Assembly (NCBI GenBank): GCA_032173965.1
Contig: CM063288.1
Coordinates: 19,875,501-19,939,500, forward strand
Reading direction: 5' to 3'
Source of the DNA: Sitta carolinensis
Lineage: Eukaryota; Chordata; Aves; Passeriformes; Sittidae
Length of the DNA stretch: 64,000 bases
In this document: in pieces, positions 37,331-49,400 of the stretch
Position numbering within the stretch: the first letter of the stretch is position 1
Layout of the letters: the number at the start of each line of letters is the position of its first letter
The notes under the pieces: model-generated
What the model was told of the DNA's origin: nothing
What the model saw: the letters and a program-made list of their open reading frames with translations, nothing else
Databases searched by the model: none
Position numbers and translations under genes: made by a program

Positions 37331-37589
37331 AGGATATATTAAGTCACATAATCAGTAAGTTAGAAGTAAGCCTAAGCAAGTAAGAAGATATTTCATGCTT
37401 TCTTAGCTGCCTGAGCAGAAGCAGGATGCCCTAAACTCTAAGCTCAGTGCTTCATAGACAAAAGTACAGCAAAATGCTGTTTAGCATTTCTAGATAAAAT
37501 ATAGAACATAAACAAGATAGAACATGTATGCAGATAGATAAATAATGATGACAGATAGGTGACAGATAGAGAGTGCATATATATGCAAA

Positions 37590-38200
37590 GATGTGTAAGA
37601 GCTGTCTCTGCCTTTCTCATGTAAAAGAATAATTTCATAGGTGCAGATGAAATGTTTTTAGCATCTAGTTTTTAGCTGATTGGTCATTTTGGGATTAAAA
37701 CCCTCAGTAAGGCTTGCATTCACTATGCAAGCATTCACCTTTCTATCTACCCCTGCTGCTTGCTGCTGCTTGCTTTGCTACACGCATCCACCTGGAAGAA
37801 AAAGATGGAGGAGCTGTTGCTGTGGTTGCCCTGCTCGGAACTTTACACCAGGGAGAGGATTGGAAACTGGAGCTGCCTTCCTTGGCAGGAAAAGCTGCTT
37901 CCTTGGCAGCTTTGTCAAGGAAAGCTACAGGAACAGCTTTGTCTTGTTTGAGACAAGCCAGAACATTAACATGGACTCCAATATTTTGGACTCTTGCCTT
38001 CAGAACAATGTATTCATGTAACAAACAACTATGGAAATCAACGACTACTACTACTACTGTCTGAGACCCAGACCCATAAAAGCTTGACACCTGCCCATCC
38101 CCTTTTTCCCTATCCAGCTTATCCCTTTGCTTTCCATTCCATTAATAAACAGTTTGCATCTTCACTTGACCTGTATGTCTGTGGAGCTGAAGTGGCACAA
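37590..38200 (+). mobile_element. Possible solo LTR of an endogenous retrovirus
   Basis: The arrangement resembles an avian LTR: an AT-rich U3-like part, a TATA-like CATAAAAG at 38075-38082, then AATAAA at 38144-38149 followed by GTTTGCATC and a T/G-rich stretch. The TATA-to-polyA distance of about 70 bp would fit a short R region. No gag, pol or env coding sequence is recognisable on either side, so it would be a solo LTR. The ends (TG...CA) and a target-site duplication were not identified; borders are approximate. Confidence 0.35.
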
Positions 38201-39400
38201 ATCCAGAGCCCTGGGACACACAGGCCCCTCGTGCCGTTCCCTTTCCGTGCTGTGTTTTGAGCAGAGATGCAGAGGAACGAGGGCAGATCAGGCTGGAAAG
38301 GTGCTAGTGCTGAAGGAGCAGTTCCCCATCACTGTGCAGTTAAAGGTCTTGCTGAGCACTCTGAAGCCCTGGGATTTTGGAAGAGCCAACCTGAGTATGC
38401 TCTGAACCCAGCTGTGAGGGATTCCATAGCAAGCATCCTCAGAGGGCAAAGGAGATTGCAATGCTGGAAGTTTGCAAGAACAGCTTCCTGAAAGCACAGC
38501 AATGCTCCATCCGTGCGGAGGGTCAAGAAGAGGGCAGAAGCAGAGACCATCAGGGTCCTTAAGAGGGAGCTTTGGGTGTGCCTAAGAGCAAAGGAGCAGC
38601 AGCACCGTGCCGGTGTCTGGAGCGGTGTCAGGCAGTGCCGGGATCCTGAGTGCGGTTCTGGTGCCCACAAATGAGCAATGGCAGCCCCTGCCTCAGAGCC
38701 GGTCAGAAACCCAAGCAAGGGACACCAGAGGGAGGGCACCCTGCCACTCTGCCTTGGGCATGGCTGCAAAACAGCCCCTGCTGCTGCTGCTGCCTGCGCC
38801 TGTGTTTGGGCTGTGCTGAGGGCAGAGCCAGCCCGGCTGTGCTCTGTGCTCCAAAGCCTGTTGGGAGCGGGAAGGAAAAGTGCTGCATGCCCAGCGGAGA
38901 GTCCTGGCAGATGCTGGCAAGAGCGTCCTGCGGGAACAGGGCTCTGCTCTCTGGCCGGGAACAGCCTGGCTTTGCTGCCGGGCCCGCAGGCAGCAGCTGG
39001 GGCAGGGGAAGAGGCAGCGGGCAGCTCGTGTTTGGAGAGTGCCTGGGGCTGCACGTCTGAACCTCTCCCTGGGAACACGCTGGGGGCAATGCCAGCTGGA
39101 GCTGGAGTGCCTGTCCTGAGAGGATCAGAGGAATTCAGGCTTGCCAGGGCTTCATAAAAGTGTGTGTTGGTGTTCCTCAGGAAAGCTACACATTTGAGGA
39201 AATGCCTGTGGGGGAAAGGGGCTTGCTTCTCCAGGGAAGTGCTTCCCAAGGAGCTCCCAGTGAGGTAGGTGCAAGTGTCCCCTTTAGCTCTCTGTTGTGC
39301 CTTCAGTCCTTGAGGCCTGTTGCACTTGGCAGAGGGGCAGGGGAAGGGAGAAGGCTGTGGAGAGTAGGTTTGGCATCCTCCTGGACCTGTGGAAATTGAA
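38200..39400. other. GC-rich segment with long but unconvincing frames
   Basis: GC-rich from about 38,550 to 39,250, with overlapping open frames on both strands (longest about 300 codons on -). None has a recognisable domain, and the frames reflect few stop codons rather than coding. Similar in base composition to the MROH block, so it may be part of the same inserted or duplicated unit, but no MROH exon was found. Confidence 0.45.
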
Positions 39401-39403
39401 TCA

Positions 39404-39690
39404 TCATAGAATCAAGGACTAGTTTGTGTTCGATGGGACCTTAAGTACTGTATGCTTCCACTACCTGCCATGGGCAGAGATGCCTTCCACTAGATAACTC
39501 TGCTTGCATCCTGGTGTTGAACACTTCCAGGAATGGGGCAGCCACAGATTTTCTGGCCAGCGTGTGTTAGGGTCCTATCATCCTCACCGTGAAGAATTTC
39601 TTCCTAATACACAATATAAACCTATTTTTTTACTTTAAAACCATTCTCCCTTGTCCTGTCAATATAGGCTCATTATATCCATTCAAACTT
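39404..39690 (-). mobile_element. CR1 LINE 3' fragment
   Basis: Reverse-complement CR1: 'CTACCTGCCATGGGCAGAGA', 'TGCCTTCCACTAGATAAC', 'GTGAAGAATTTCTTCCTAAT', 'CCATTCTCCCTTGTCCTGTC'. Confidence 0.8.
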
Positions 39691-39699
39691 GAGTCTGAA

Positions 39700-42600
39700 T
39701 TTGTGAATCTGAAAGATGGATGATCTTCAGAACTTTTTGCAAAAGACTGAAGAAGCTGAAGTTTTTCTTGACTGGCAAGGAAACCTGTTATGGTTTTCCT
39801 AAATCCTATCCTTCAAATTGTCTTGTTGGAGAGGTGATGCCTGTGACTACAAAATGGGAGGAAAGGAAAAAAATTGCTCTTGTAAAGTTTATTTATTACC
39901 ACCTTTTTCCGTTTCAAAACGATAAGAGGTGAAGACTGGGGGGAAGAGAAGTGGAGTAAGTTTAGTTTCTCTGGAGTTGATGAACTGCAGATTCTCCTGA
40001 TGGGGCGGAGATCTGAGCATCACAGAGATTGCTGCTATATGTTCTTCCTGGCATGCAACAGAATAAAGGAAGGGTAGCTTGAGGAACAGCTCTATTTCTG
40101 TTGGAAGGCTTCTGGTCATCCGAAGATATAAGTAAGACATGCAGCCTCACTGATTTTGGTGTAGTTCAGTGATTAATGTCTAAGTTGACTTTTAAAATAA
40201 AACCCCAGACTATGGGCTTTGGGTATTTATCTGAAGAGGAGATTAGTGAATGCTTTGGCTTTTCCAAGTAGCCAAGGGAACAACCAGATCTAATCAGTGG
40301 AAGCAGGGTAGAGATTTTGTGTAACTGAGTGTTGTTCCAGTATCAAGGAAAGTATTTTTGGGTGATAATGTGAATGCACCCCTGTATCTCTAAAATTTTT
40401 GTTCGTAAGATCCACTCTGATTTCCTCACTTATACTGTGTGTTTCCAAGTGTAATTTTAGCAGATGTTTATCCATGTGCTTGTGGAAGTGAGAATGTACA
40501 TTCCCTACTCAATTTCCCCTTCCTGGTGATGATTAAAAGTTTTTCGATTGTTGCAGTCAGTAGTTTTATAGTTAAGATTCTGTTTTTGGTCTGTTTAATA
40601 CACAAGCAGGAGAAGGTTTTGTGGTGGCTCATTGTCCCACAAGCAGTGATTTTTGTGCAGACTGAGAGGCTTGTTAGAAGTCTCTCTTGCTAAATATCTC
40701 TGTAGACAAGCTGTCAGGGAGTCTTGTTCTTCTTTCTTGGACTCCTCCTTTCCTGTGAACATGCTGAGTGATCATGTAAAAAAGCCAAGATAGCAAGATT
40801 AGAATCAGAAGAAGAAATTTAATGGTGGTAGAGAGTTAATAGTTTCCATCTGGATGTTGCTGAAGGAGACAAGTCCTGATGCGGCCTGTGAACCTGAAAA
40901 GGAAAAACAGGAGAGTCTGTGTACTCCTAGGAAAGGAGAGAATTTCATCTGTCCTGTTCAAAATCCTGCCTGTTCCCTCAAGCAGCCCTTTTTCAGAGCA
41001 CTTATGTTTAGCTCAGTGGAGAACATATACTCAGGTATTTGTCTGCAGAAGAGTTTGCAACAAGGACCTGATTTCCTCTTTTTTTTTTCCTGTGAAAAAT
41101 CTTAAGGGCAGGCAGATCTTTGAGTCCTCATTTGTCCTTCAGCCTGGGCATTCCCACCAAAAGAAGAGATGTTGAGTTAAAAGAAAACCATGCCCAACTT
41201 GGGGAAGCAGAGTGAGATTTGTGCTCAAATGAGAAATGAAAATGTGCTGTGGAATAGAAAAAGACTGAACAGCAAAACAGGAGATTAAAGTGTGGCTCTG
41301 GGAATGCAGTTAATTTTTAGAGGCAAGACCTAGGCCTGGTTTCCAAGCACAGGGAAATGTCATTTGCTTGGATTCTCCCTGTTCCTGTGCAGATAGAAAG
41401 GCAGAGTCCTGTGAGAATTTTTTATTATGCTTTGTGAAATTCATGTTAGCAGTATGAATATTCACTAATTCTGGACTTCTTTGGAGAGCAGCTTCACAGC
41501 TTGTCTTGTCCAGCGTTAGTGTGTTAAACACTTGTTTTTCTTGATACATGGGAAATATTTCTGCCGTCAAACCTGCATGGCTTTCACTCCTGTTTTCAGA
41601 GAATCCTTAACATTTACTTGGAGATTTTATTGTCCCTGCATTGGTGGAAACCCTCCCTCTTTTGTTCTCAGGAACTTAGAAGTCTTTCCATTTTTCTGAA
41701 GATAATTCAATGCACTGCAAGAGCCAAGAGGATGTTTGAGAGGTCTGAACCCTTTTTTGCTTATGAATAACTGATTCACATAGAGTATCAGGGATTTGAT
41801 TTCCAGACAAACTTCAGAATGCAAGTTTACATTTCTTCTGTGCTGTTAGCTGAAGCTGGAAATACTCTGCAGTGATAGCAAAAAGTCAGTAGGATATTGT
41901 AGTGATTGTCTGGGGGAGGAATGGAAGTCTTTGCCTTTGCTGTTTGAGAACCACTTTTGTTTTAAATCTTTTGGCCTTAGCAACAAACTGAACAAGAACA
42001 ATGTGTTTCTGTAGTTTCCTAGGATTGTCTCGCCTTGGGGGTGAGACATCTCTCTTTAAAACCCATTTCCCATTCAGTTTATCTCTTCTGAGTTCCATCC
42101 AGTTCCCACTCTAGCCAGTCACAAGTCTTCTGAGTTCACAAGAAGTTGATTTGGGTCAAGATCCATGAGTTTAACAGCATGGAGGAGGTTAGGAGAACTG
42201 ACTAACACCTCCATACAAGGCTCTGTGGCAAATAACATGGGTTTTTTTCCTCCCTTCTCCTCCAAAAATGAGCAGGAATATTGACACTGAAATGATGAGT
42301 TTTGATGTTGACATTTTTTGTCATGAGAAGTGACAGATGAGGAGTTTTTTCCTATGGAAGGGCATTTATTGTTATGAAATTTTAATATTTTTTAAAGCAA
42401 TTTCATTGCTTAACTTTCATTAGGAAAAGTACATTCCAGGGTGAGTGGGATGTCCTTCCTGTGAGACACTGCTGGGAAGGACGTGGGGCTCTGGTCAAGT
42501 TGAGAGAGGTGTTTCTCCTTTTAGAAAATTATTAGAAAATATTATAAAATTATTCTTACTGTAACTTGCACTTTTATCCAATTTTCACGTGTTTCTTGGT

Positions 42601-42715
42601 GTCTGAAGAGCTTTTAATGAAGTATTTTAATGAAGTATTCTTCGCTAGAACATGACTCTTTCCAGCATTTGCAAAAATGTTCTTAGAGAAGAAAAAGCCA
42701 TTTATTAGAAAGAAT
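39700..42715. other. Non-coding DNA, no feature recognised
   Basis: AT-moderate sequence with short frames only, a T-rich run near 41,080, and no recognised exon or repeat. Confidence 0.55.
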
Positions 42716-42721
42716 TTCACA

Positions 42722-42890
42722 GGAATCCTGGAATGTTTTGGGATGGAAGGGGTCTTAAAACCCATCTCCTTCCACCCCCTGCCATGGGCAGGGACACCTT
42801 CCACTGTCCCAGGTTGCTCCAAGCCCTGTCCATCCTGACCTGGAACACTTCCAGGGATCCAGGGGCAGAGCAATGCTTCTGTGTGTGTTG
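42722..42890 (-). mobile_element. CR1 LINE 3' fragment
   Basis: Reverse-complement CR1 tail: 'GGAATGTTTTGGGATGGAAG', 'CACCCCCTGCCATGGGCAGG', 'GGTTGCTCCAAGCCCTGTCC'. Short and fairly well conserved. Confidence 0.8.
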
Positions 42891-45800
42891 AGGCCTTCAG
42901 AAAGTGAGGCAGAGCAGATGGGAATCTACAAAAGAGTGGGAAGTACATTAATTAGTGTTTGCTTCCCAGTTTCTTCCAACATCTTTGCAAAATAGCAGTG
43001 ATGAGTCGTCCTGAAGCCTGGTCATTTTTCCTGTGGTTAACAGTTCCCAGACTTTTGTAGGATGTGTCCTGTTGGAAGCATGGATTTACTCCAGGCTTTT
43101 TTACAGGGATCTAAGCTATCATAAATAAAAGTCAGGAAACCTTAGCTAAAAGCCTTTTAAAAGAAATTTAAAAAAAAATTAAAACAGTCAAGGCAAGTAT
43201 AAGTGGCCATGTCATGATTCATGTAAGGATGTAAACCAAATCCTATTTCTTGTAGGCAGGATTTAAGTCATATTTTTGCAGTGCTGTTCCCACAGAAGCC
43301 CATGCAGAACCTCCTAGTGACTTCAGAGAGGACAAGGATCCCATCTCAAATCTAGCACAACCTCTACAGACCACATGTGGCCACTGGGGACTGGACAACT
43401 GTGATAAGGAATTTTTCAGGCTCTGTTTGGAAGCCACTGAGAACAGGAGTTCCTACAGCATAGGCAACAGTAGAGGGGGAAGGAAAAATAAACAAATTTT
43501 ATTTTATAAATTTAACATTAAATTCAAATTTATTTCTGTTTTTCAGTGTCTTTTACATGAGGCAGAAGGCAATGCTGCTTTTGTCCCTACCTCTAAGCTT
43601 CATGCTGTCTCTAGGCACATAGTACAGAACTTAATTTCTAGCAAATGAGTAAATTTACCACTTACAGCACCAAAATTATTAAGTGGGGGAGGCTGAACTC
43701 CAGCAATACCAGCATATCTGTTCTGATCAATTTAACAGCACACCACAGGAGCACTTTCTTCATTGTGTATCCCACACAATGTCAAATGATGCTTTTCCTG
43801 ATACTTGGATAGAAGTCATGCAGAAGGAGGGTAGACTCAAAAAACAAAGTTTTGACTCCAAAAGAGGTCTTATTCAGAATTGCTGGAGGACTTTTCTTGT
43901 ATATCATAGATGTGGCTGGAAAACTCAAACCAACTCTTAGCTTCTTGTCCCTGTAGCATTTGTTGTAGAATTTGGCATCCTTCAACATTCATGTTTGAAA
44001 CCTATTGAGTTTTTAGCTGTTTCTGTTCTGTGTTTGTTGGTGGAGCTGGTGTCAGCCCTTGCCTCCACAGAGTGTGTGTTGTCATGTGTGAGTGGTCAGT
44101 TCTACAGCAGCAAGAACAGTCAGCAGGAGGAATAATTTGGGGAAATTCAAGTTATCGCACTGAAAGCATTTTCATTTTAATGTTTTGGCCTGGCAAATTG
44201 CTTGTTCGGACAGTCCAAATTAACTAAAACTCATAAAATGTAATAATAGTTACAGACAAGGACAAAGAGATTGTGACTTTGAGGATGAAGTATGATATTT
44301 AGTAGTGTATTCACAACATGAGTGTAATTGGGGGACAGAGTCAGAAAAGGAAATTATAAGAATTCCCATAATTTGGAGTGCTTCCCCCACATGTGGTACG
44401 TGATGTTTTTAGGTGTCTAAATGCTCTGGATGACTGGGGAGATGGATGTAGCCCAAAGATCCTGGGGATGATCTTAGAATTAGAAGGAACATAAGACACT
44501 ATGAGAACTTAGAGATTAGAATTATTTAGAACTAATTAGAACTATTAGAACTTAGTGATCTCTTGGCAAGTTCGTTAGCTCACCAAAGGTTTGTCTTAGG
44601 TTTGAGACTGGGTTTGGAGCTGGATCCTTTGATTCTGGTTGGTTGGTTGGTTTGGATTTTTTTTTTTTTAATTAGGTCTTGAGCACCTTGGCAGTTTTGC
44701 AGCTCTCCCAGATGCACTTTATGTCCAGAACAGAAACCTTCAGAGTCTGGGTCTCTCAAACACTTTCAATGATTCTCTCAAACACTTTGCCCCTGTTGAA
44801 ACTCCAGTGTCTTGCATGATCACTTGTGGCATCCTTATGTCTGTCAGCCCAGTGGCATACTGAGGAGTGTATCAGTGGGGAGAAAAGCTGTCAGAGGTTC
44901 TGCTGGACAATTTGTCCCCATGGCAAGCCAGAACAGCTCGTTGAACTGTTTTGGAGCTTGACTCATGCCAGGAGGGGATCTTTCTCTCAGTAGTTTCCTG
45001 ACTGCTTTCTGCACTCATTTGTTTTTCTTACAGGGGTGGTTTGTGCTGCGGGAACTGCGAGGAGAGGGCATTCATCCTTCCTCTGACACATCCCTGCCTT
45101 GGCCCCTCCTGCTCCTGGAGAGCACAGCTGGCATAAAGTCCTCCTTGAAGAGGCTAACCAAATGGATGGGATTCATCGCGGGATGGGGCTGTTAGGAAAT
45201 GCAGTGGTGTGCAGTGCCAAAGCCATGATGTGTGTGCTCTTTCCATTGGGAGCACTGACTCATGAAACGGAATAAAAAGCTGTTACATTTCTGCGTGATG
45301 AAAAAAAAAATCAGGCCCCAGTCTAGTCCCTCTTATGCATTCACACAACCTCTGTCCAGTGAACACTTTCCCTGTTAGAGCTTGTGAAAGCTGGCTTCCC
45401 TTGGTAGGAATTAAATTTATTTCAGCTGAAAAGAATTGGGTGTCACCTTGGATGGGCCTCCTCCCCACCCCTAGCCACGGCCAAGCACTGGTCTTGTGAC
45501 TTTCTAAAAACAATCCAGATTATATATTTGCTGTTATTTTAATTTAGCTGAGAAGAGTTTGGCCATGTTTCCCTTGGGTGTGCTGTCAGCTAGTTGCTGA
45601 TCAGTTATCCAAGGTATGCTTGGTAGAAAATAGAGTAAGAAGCACTTCCTATAGCCATGGTTCCCACTTCTAATTCTTGTTTCAAGCACAGAGTGTGAGA
45701 GACCAGCAGGAGAAGCAGACCAGATAATCAGAGGCAAGGAAGCTTTGGAGAGGGTGGGAATATTTTATTGCATGACATGCTACAAAGTCATTGTGATGTG

Positions 45801-46074
45801 GACTTAGACCTTGTACAGTCTTTTATATAAGTAGATAAAGTTTAGGCAAAAAACCCCTTGAGCCTCTAATTATTGCAACTATGAACTGAGATACACAGCT
45901 AAGTTGCAGTTTATATTACGGTGACTATTGAGCCACAGTCTCAAACTATCTGAGATTTCTGCAAATGCCTGAAATAGGAACAAATGCAATATAATTCAAA
46001 TTGTGTGACAGATCTTGAACTGCCTTTGGTAGCAGCAGCATAATAAATGTAGAAGTTAGACTGTCAAGTCTGGA

Positions 46075-46125
46075 GTCAGATCAGTGATCCTTGTGGGTCC
46101 CTTCCAACTCAAGATATTCGATGAT
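46075..46125 (+). mobile_element. CR1 3' tip remnant
   Basis: 'GTGGGTCCCTTCCAACTCAA' followed by 'GATATTCGATGATT' is the CR1 3' terminus with its short terminal repeat. Confidence 0.6.
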
Positions 46126-46324
46126 TAAGAAAGAAAAAAAAGTATTTCGCTTCGCGTTGAGGCTGAGACACAGCTCGAGGAATCACTGCTGCTTGTCTAC
46201 ACCCTCACAGTTGATAATTGTGTGTGTTGTGCCTTAGCCAAAACCTGTTCCTCATCTTTTGTACACCCCAGGCTTGGCTGCTAAGCTACTATGGTTTTGC
46301 TGGGGGGAGAGGTCAGTTGTTGGA

Positions 46325-46450
46325 AGACTGTAACCTACCTTCTGTCAGGTTAAATCCATTCCCCTTTGTTTTGTCCCCCAGGCCCTTGGAAATAGTCTCT
46401 CTCCATCTTTCCTGAAGGTTCCCTCAGATACTGTAAGGCCACAGTTGTGT
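46325..46450 (-). mobile_element. CR1 internal fragment
   Basis: 'AAATCCATTCCCCTTTGTTT' and 'AGTCTCTCTCCATCTTTCCT' match the reverse complement of the CR1 region several hundred bases from its 3' end. Confidence 0.6.
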
Positions 46451-49400
46451 GTCTAATTGAGCGTCTCATCTAGGTGGTGTAAAGAGATGGCACTGTCGTT
46501 GTGGGAAGACTTGTCCTCTCAAGCAATACCTTCCATGATTTATTTTTTTTAGGGGGAATCCAAGAGGGATGTATAAGCAAAAATTTCAGTTACTTGGTAA
46601 CTACTGCATCTGTCTCAATGTCCTTCTTGGGCCACTAAATTCAATTTTCATGAGCATAAGTTGTCCTAGTGGAAAACTTCTTGTTGCTTGGATTTGGCTT
46701 GTCTTTCTTTAACCAGTGGGCTTTTCATGTGCTCTGAAAATGCATCCTTGCCTTTCAGTTCAGTGTCCTGGCTATTTGAAGTTATCAGCGCATGTGAATT
46801 TTTGGAGGCAGGGTGGTTTCCTGCACACAGTGGGAACAAAGTTAAAGGCTGGGAACTCTGCTTCAATCCTTTTGTTATTAGCAGAATGTACTGTGGCCTT
46901 TGGCATCCCCTAATTCTGCTTCTCTGCAAACTGATAGATTATTATGGTGATTGTGGTAATGATGGTAATTAGGGTACCTGCCTTTTGCGGGAATCCTGGA
47001 GGATTTTGTGGAGGATCCTGGAGAAGAATGCAGCCTTTTTAAAATTTCAAACCAATGCATCTGTTGATTATTAATGTTTTGTTAAATTTATTGAGCACTT
47101 TGGGACTGCTGAATGAAAGACCTTATATAAATGGCACTTAATTATTGTTTTTGCTAGAGAAGGGCTTGCACAAAAGCAGCAGTTATCTGGGAATCTGAGA
47201 AACAAAGGTCTGGAGCTTGCTGCCAACATCTGCTACCACTTAAAACTTACAACATGAGGCACTAATTTGGAGAGAGAAGTTCTGCAGCCCTTGCGTGTGG
47301 CAATCCTTTGGTGAGGCTCTTCCTATCCTGAATGTGTTCTGCCCACCTTAAGTCCTCGGGAAGAGACTCTCCCTGGATTGTCACAGGGATCATGGGACAC
47401 TTGGTAACAAATCTGCTTTAATCACTGTTTCTTTCCTCACAGAATTTAACGGAAAGGGGCAATGATGTTTTTACTCATGACCTTAGGTGTCCTCACAAAC
47501 ATGGGCAGGACTGTACTGTAGAGTACCAGGCAAAATTTTCCAAGGCAGGTAAGGAAGCTTTCTATTTCTAGGAGCTCCTTCAAGCTCTTGGGTTTCAGCA
47601 TGTGGAAAAATCCATTAATGTGTGGTGTTTGGCTCTGGCTGCTTTGCTTCTGGGGCAGTGGGAAGCTCCACCCCTCCATTTGAAGAGAATCTGGAAACTT
47701 TGCAACACCAATCTACCGTGAGTCATCTACCCAGTGGCTTTAGAGCAGAGAGGAATAAAACCTTCTACCCCCCCAAGCTGATTGCCAGGGAGAGCTGCCA
47801 TGTCCTAGCAATTTCACAGATACTATGATGAATTCACTCACAAGCTTCTTGGAGCCTTTCTGTGCTGCAACGACAGAATAAGGAACGGGGCAAGGCAAAG
47901 ACATTTATTTAATGCTTCTATTTCTGTTCTTGTTCTGGACCAATAAACTGTGAGCTGGCTTTTGACCAGCAGGTTTGCTCACAGTCATGAGGAGCAGGTA
48001 GTGGTGACTGGTGAAGTTTCGTGTGTTGACTGAGCTAAACTAAATTCTTCCCATAACAGCTCAGATGGATCACTTAGCCATTTTGGGAGCATATTCAACT
48101 GAAAACAAAGCCCATGATTCAGGAAAGCACTGCTTCCTTTATCTTGTTTTTTAAATATAATCCAGGGAGCTTCCAAATCTTGTTTTGATGTCTATTTTCA
48201 ACTTTTTACATTGTCTGCAACCAGAAGCTGTAGAAAGAGGCCAGAACAGCAGCTTAGATGTGTGAGTAGCCCTTCTAGGGCACACAAGATCCAACCTGAT
48301 GTTTAGTTTTATGTCAGGTTGAGGAGGAGTTTGCTTTTTGGAGATTTCCCATATCACACAGACTTCCCCGTCACTAGGGGAGGAGAAGAGGGGGCTCCAC
48401 CTCCATCCCCTCTCTTGTCTCTCAATTGGCCTCAAGTTCCATCTGCTGCATTTGTGCCACCGATGTTTATGATGGTATTTTAACTCCATTTTATACATAA
48501 ATACTTCATTATTCAGCAAACCCTTTTGTTAGTGGTTGGGAGAAAAGAGAAGGTGCTTTTTCTGAGATCGTTTTTCTTTAGCAGCTCAATGACAAATGGA
48601 GGCAAAAAAAATGAAGCAGTGAATGAGTACTTTTACTCCTGCTTGATCTTCCTGCTCTCAGGACATTTTTGTTGCTCTTTCCACCCCACAGAGATGAATG
48701 TTTCCTTCGGCATCTGCCCCCCCATGAATCCATCCCCACAAAGGCCTGTGGTTGCTCAGCACACTTGCATTAATAATAATTTGGCTGACAGCAGTGCCCT
48801 GTGCTCAGGACAGCTGGGATTGCTCTTGCACTTGCTTTCCCAGAGTACTAGGATGGAAGATTGCCTCCACAGCAGCCCTGCATAGCTGAGGAGAGAGTGG
48901 AGAAGGGAATGCCAGGGATCAGTTGGTTCCCAGATAATTTCACGGTGGCAGGAGCTGTAATTTCCATGGTGGTTGGGTCTGGGTTTGACCACCACAGCCT
49001 TCCCACTTGCCTGCTGGACTGGGAGAGTGGAAATATTAATTTGAGAGTGGAAGGTTCGTCCCTTTGCCAGTGGCTCAAGAGAATGGGGAACTGGTGTGTT
49101 AGTGCACGGATGTGCACGGTTTTGCAGGGTTCTTGTTTCTTTATAAAGCAGCAGATACATATTTCCTTCCAAAGGCGTGCAAGACCTTTTCACTCAGGAT
49201 TTGCCTATGTTTTTATAGGCTTTGAGATCTGATTACATCTCAGATCATGCTCAGTAGTTCATATTCACAATCCAAACTGTGTGGTTTCACTGCTTCATGC
49301 TCTGCTCTGCAAAGTTATTGATGCTTAATGGGTTAAGTCCTTTCCTTAATAAGGAAACTCATTTTTTTCTTCCTAGTCTTGAAGTTTTCCCTTAGGAACA

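Noticed and set aside
38329..39249. 306-codon open frame on the - strand
   Set aside because: GC-rich, overlapped by equally long frames on the other strand, without a recognised domain or splice context.
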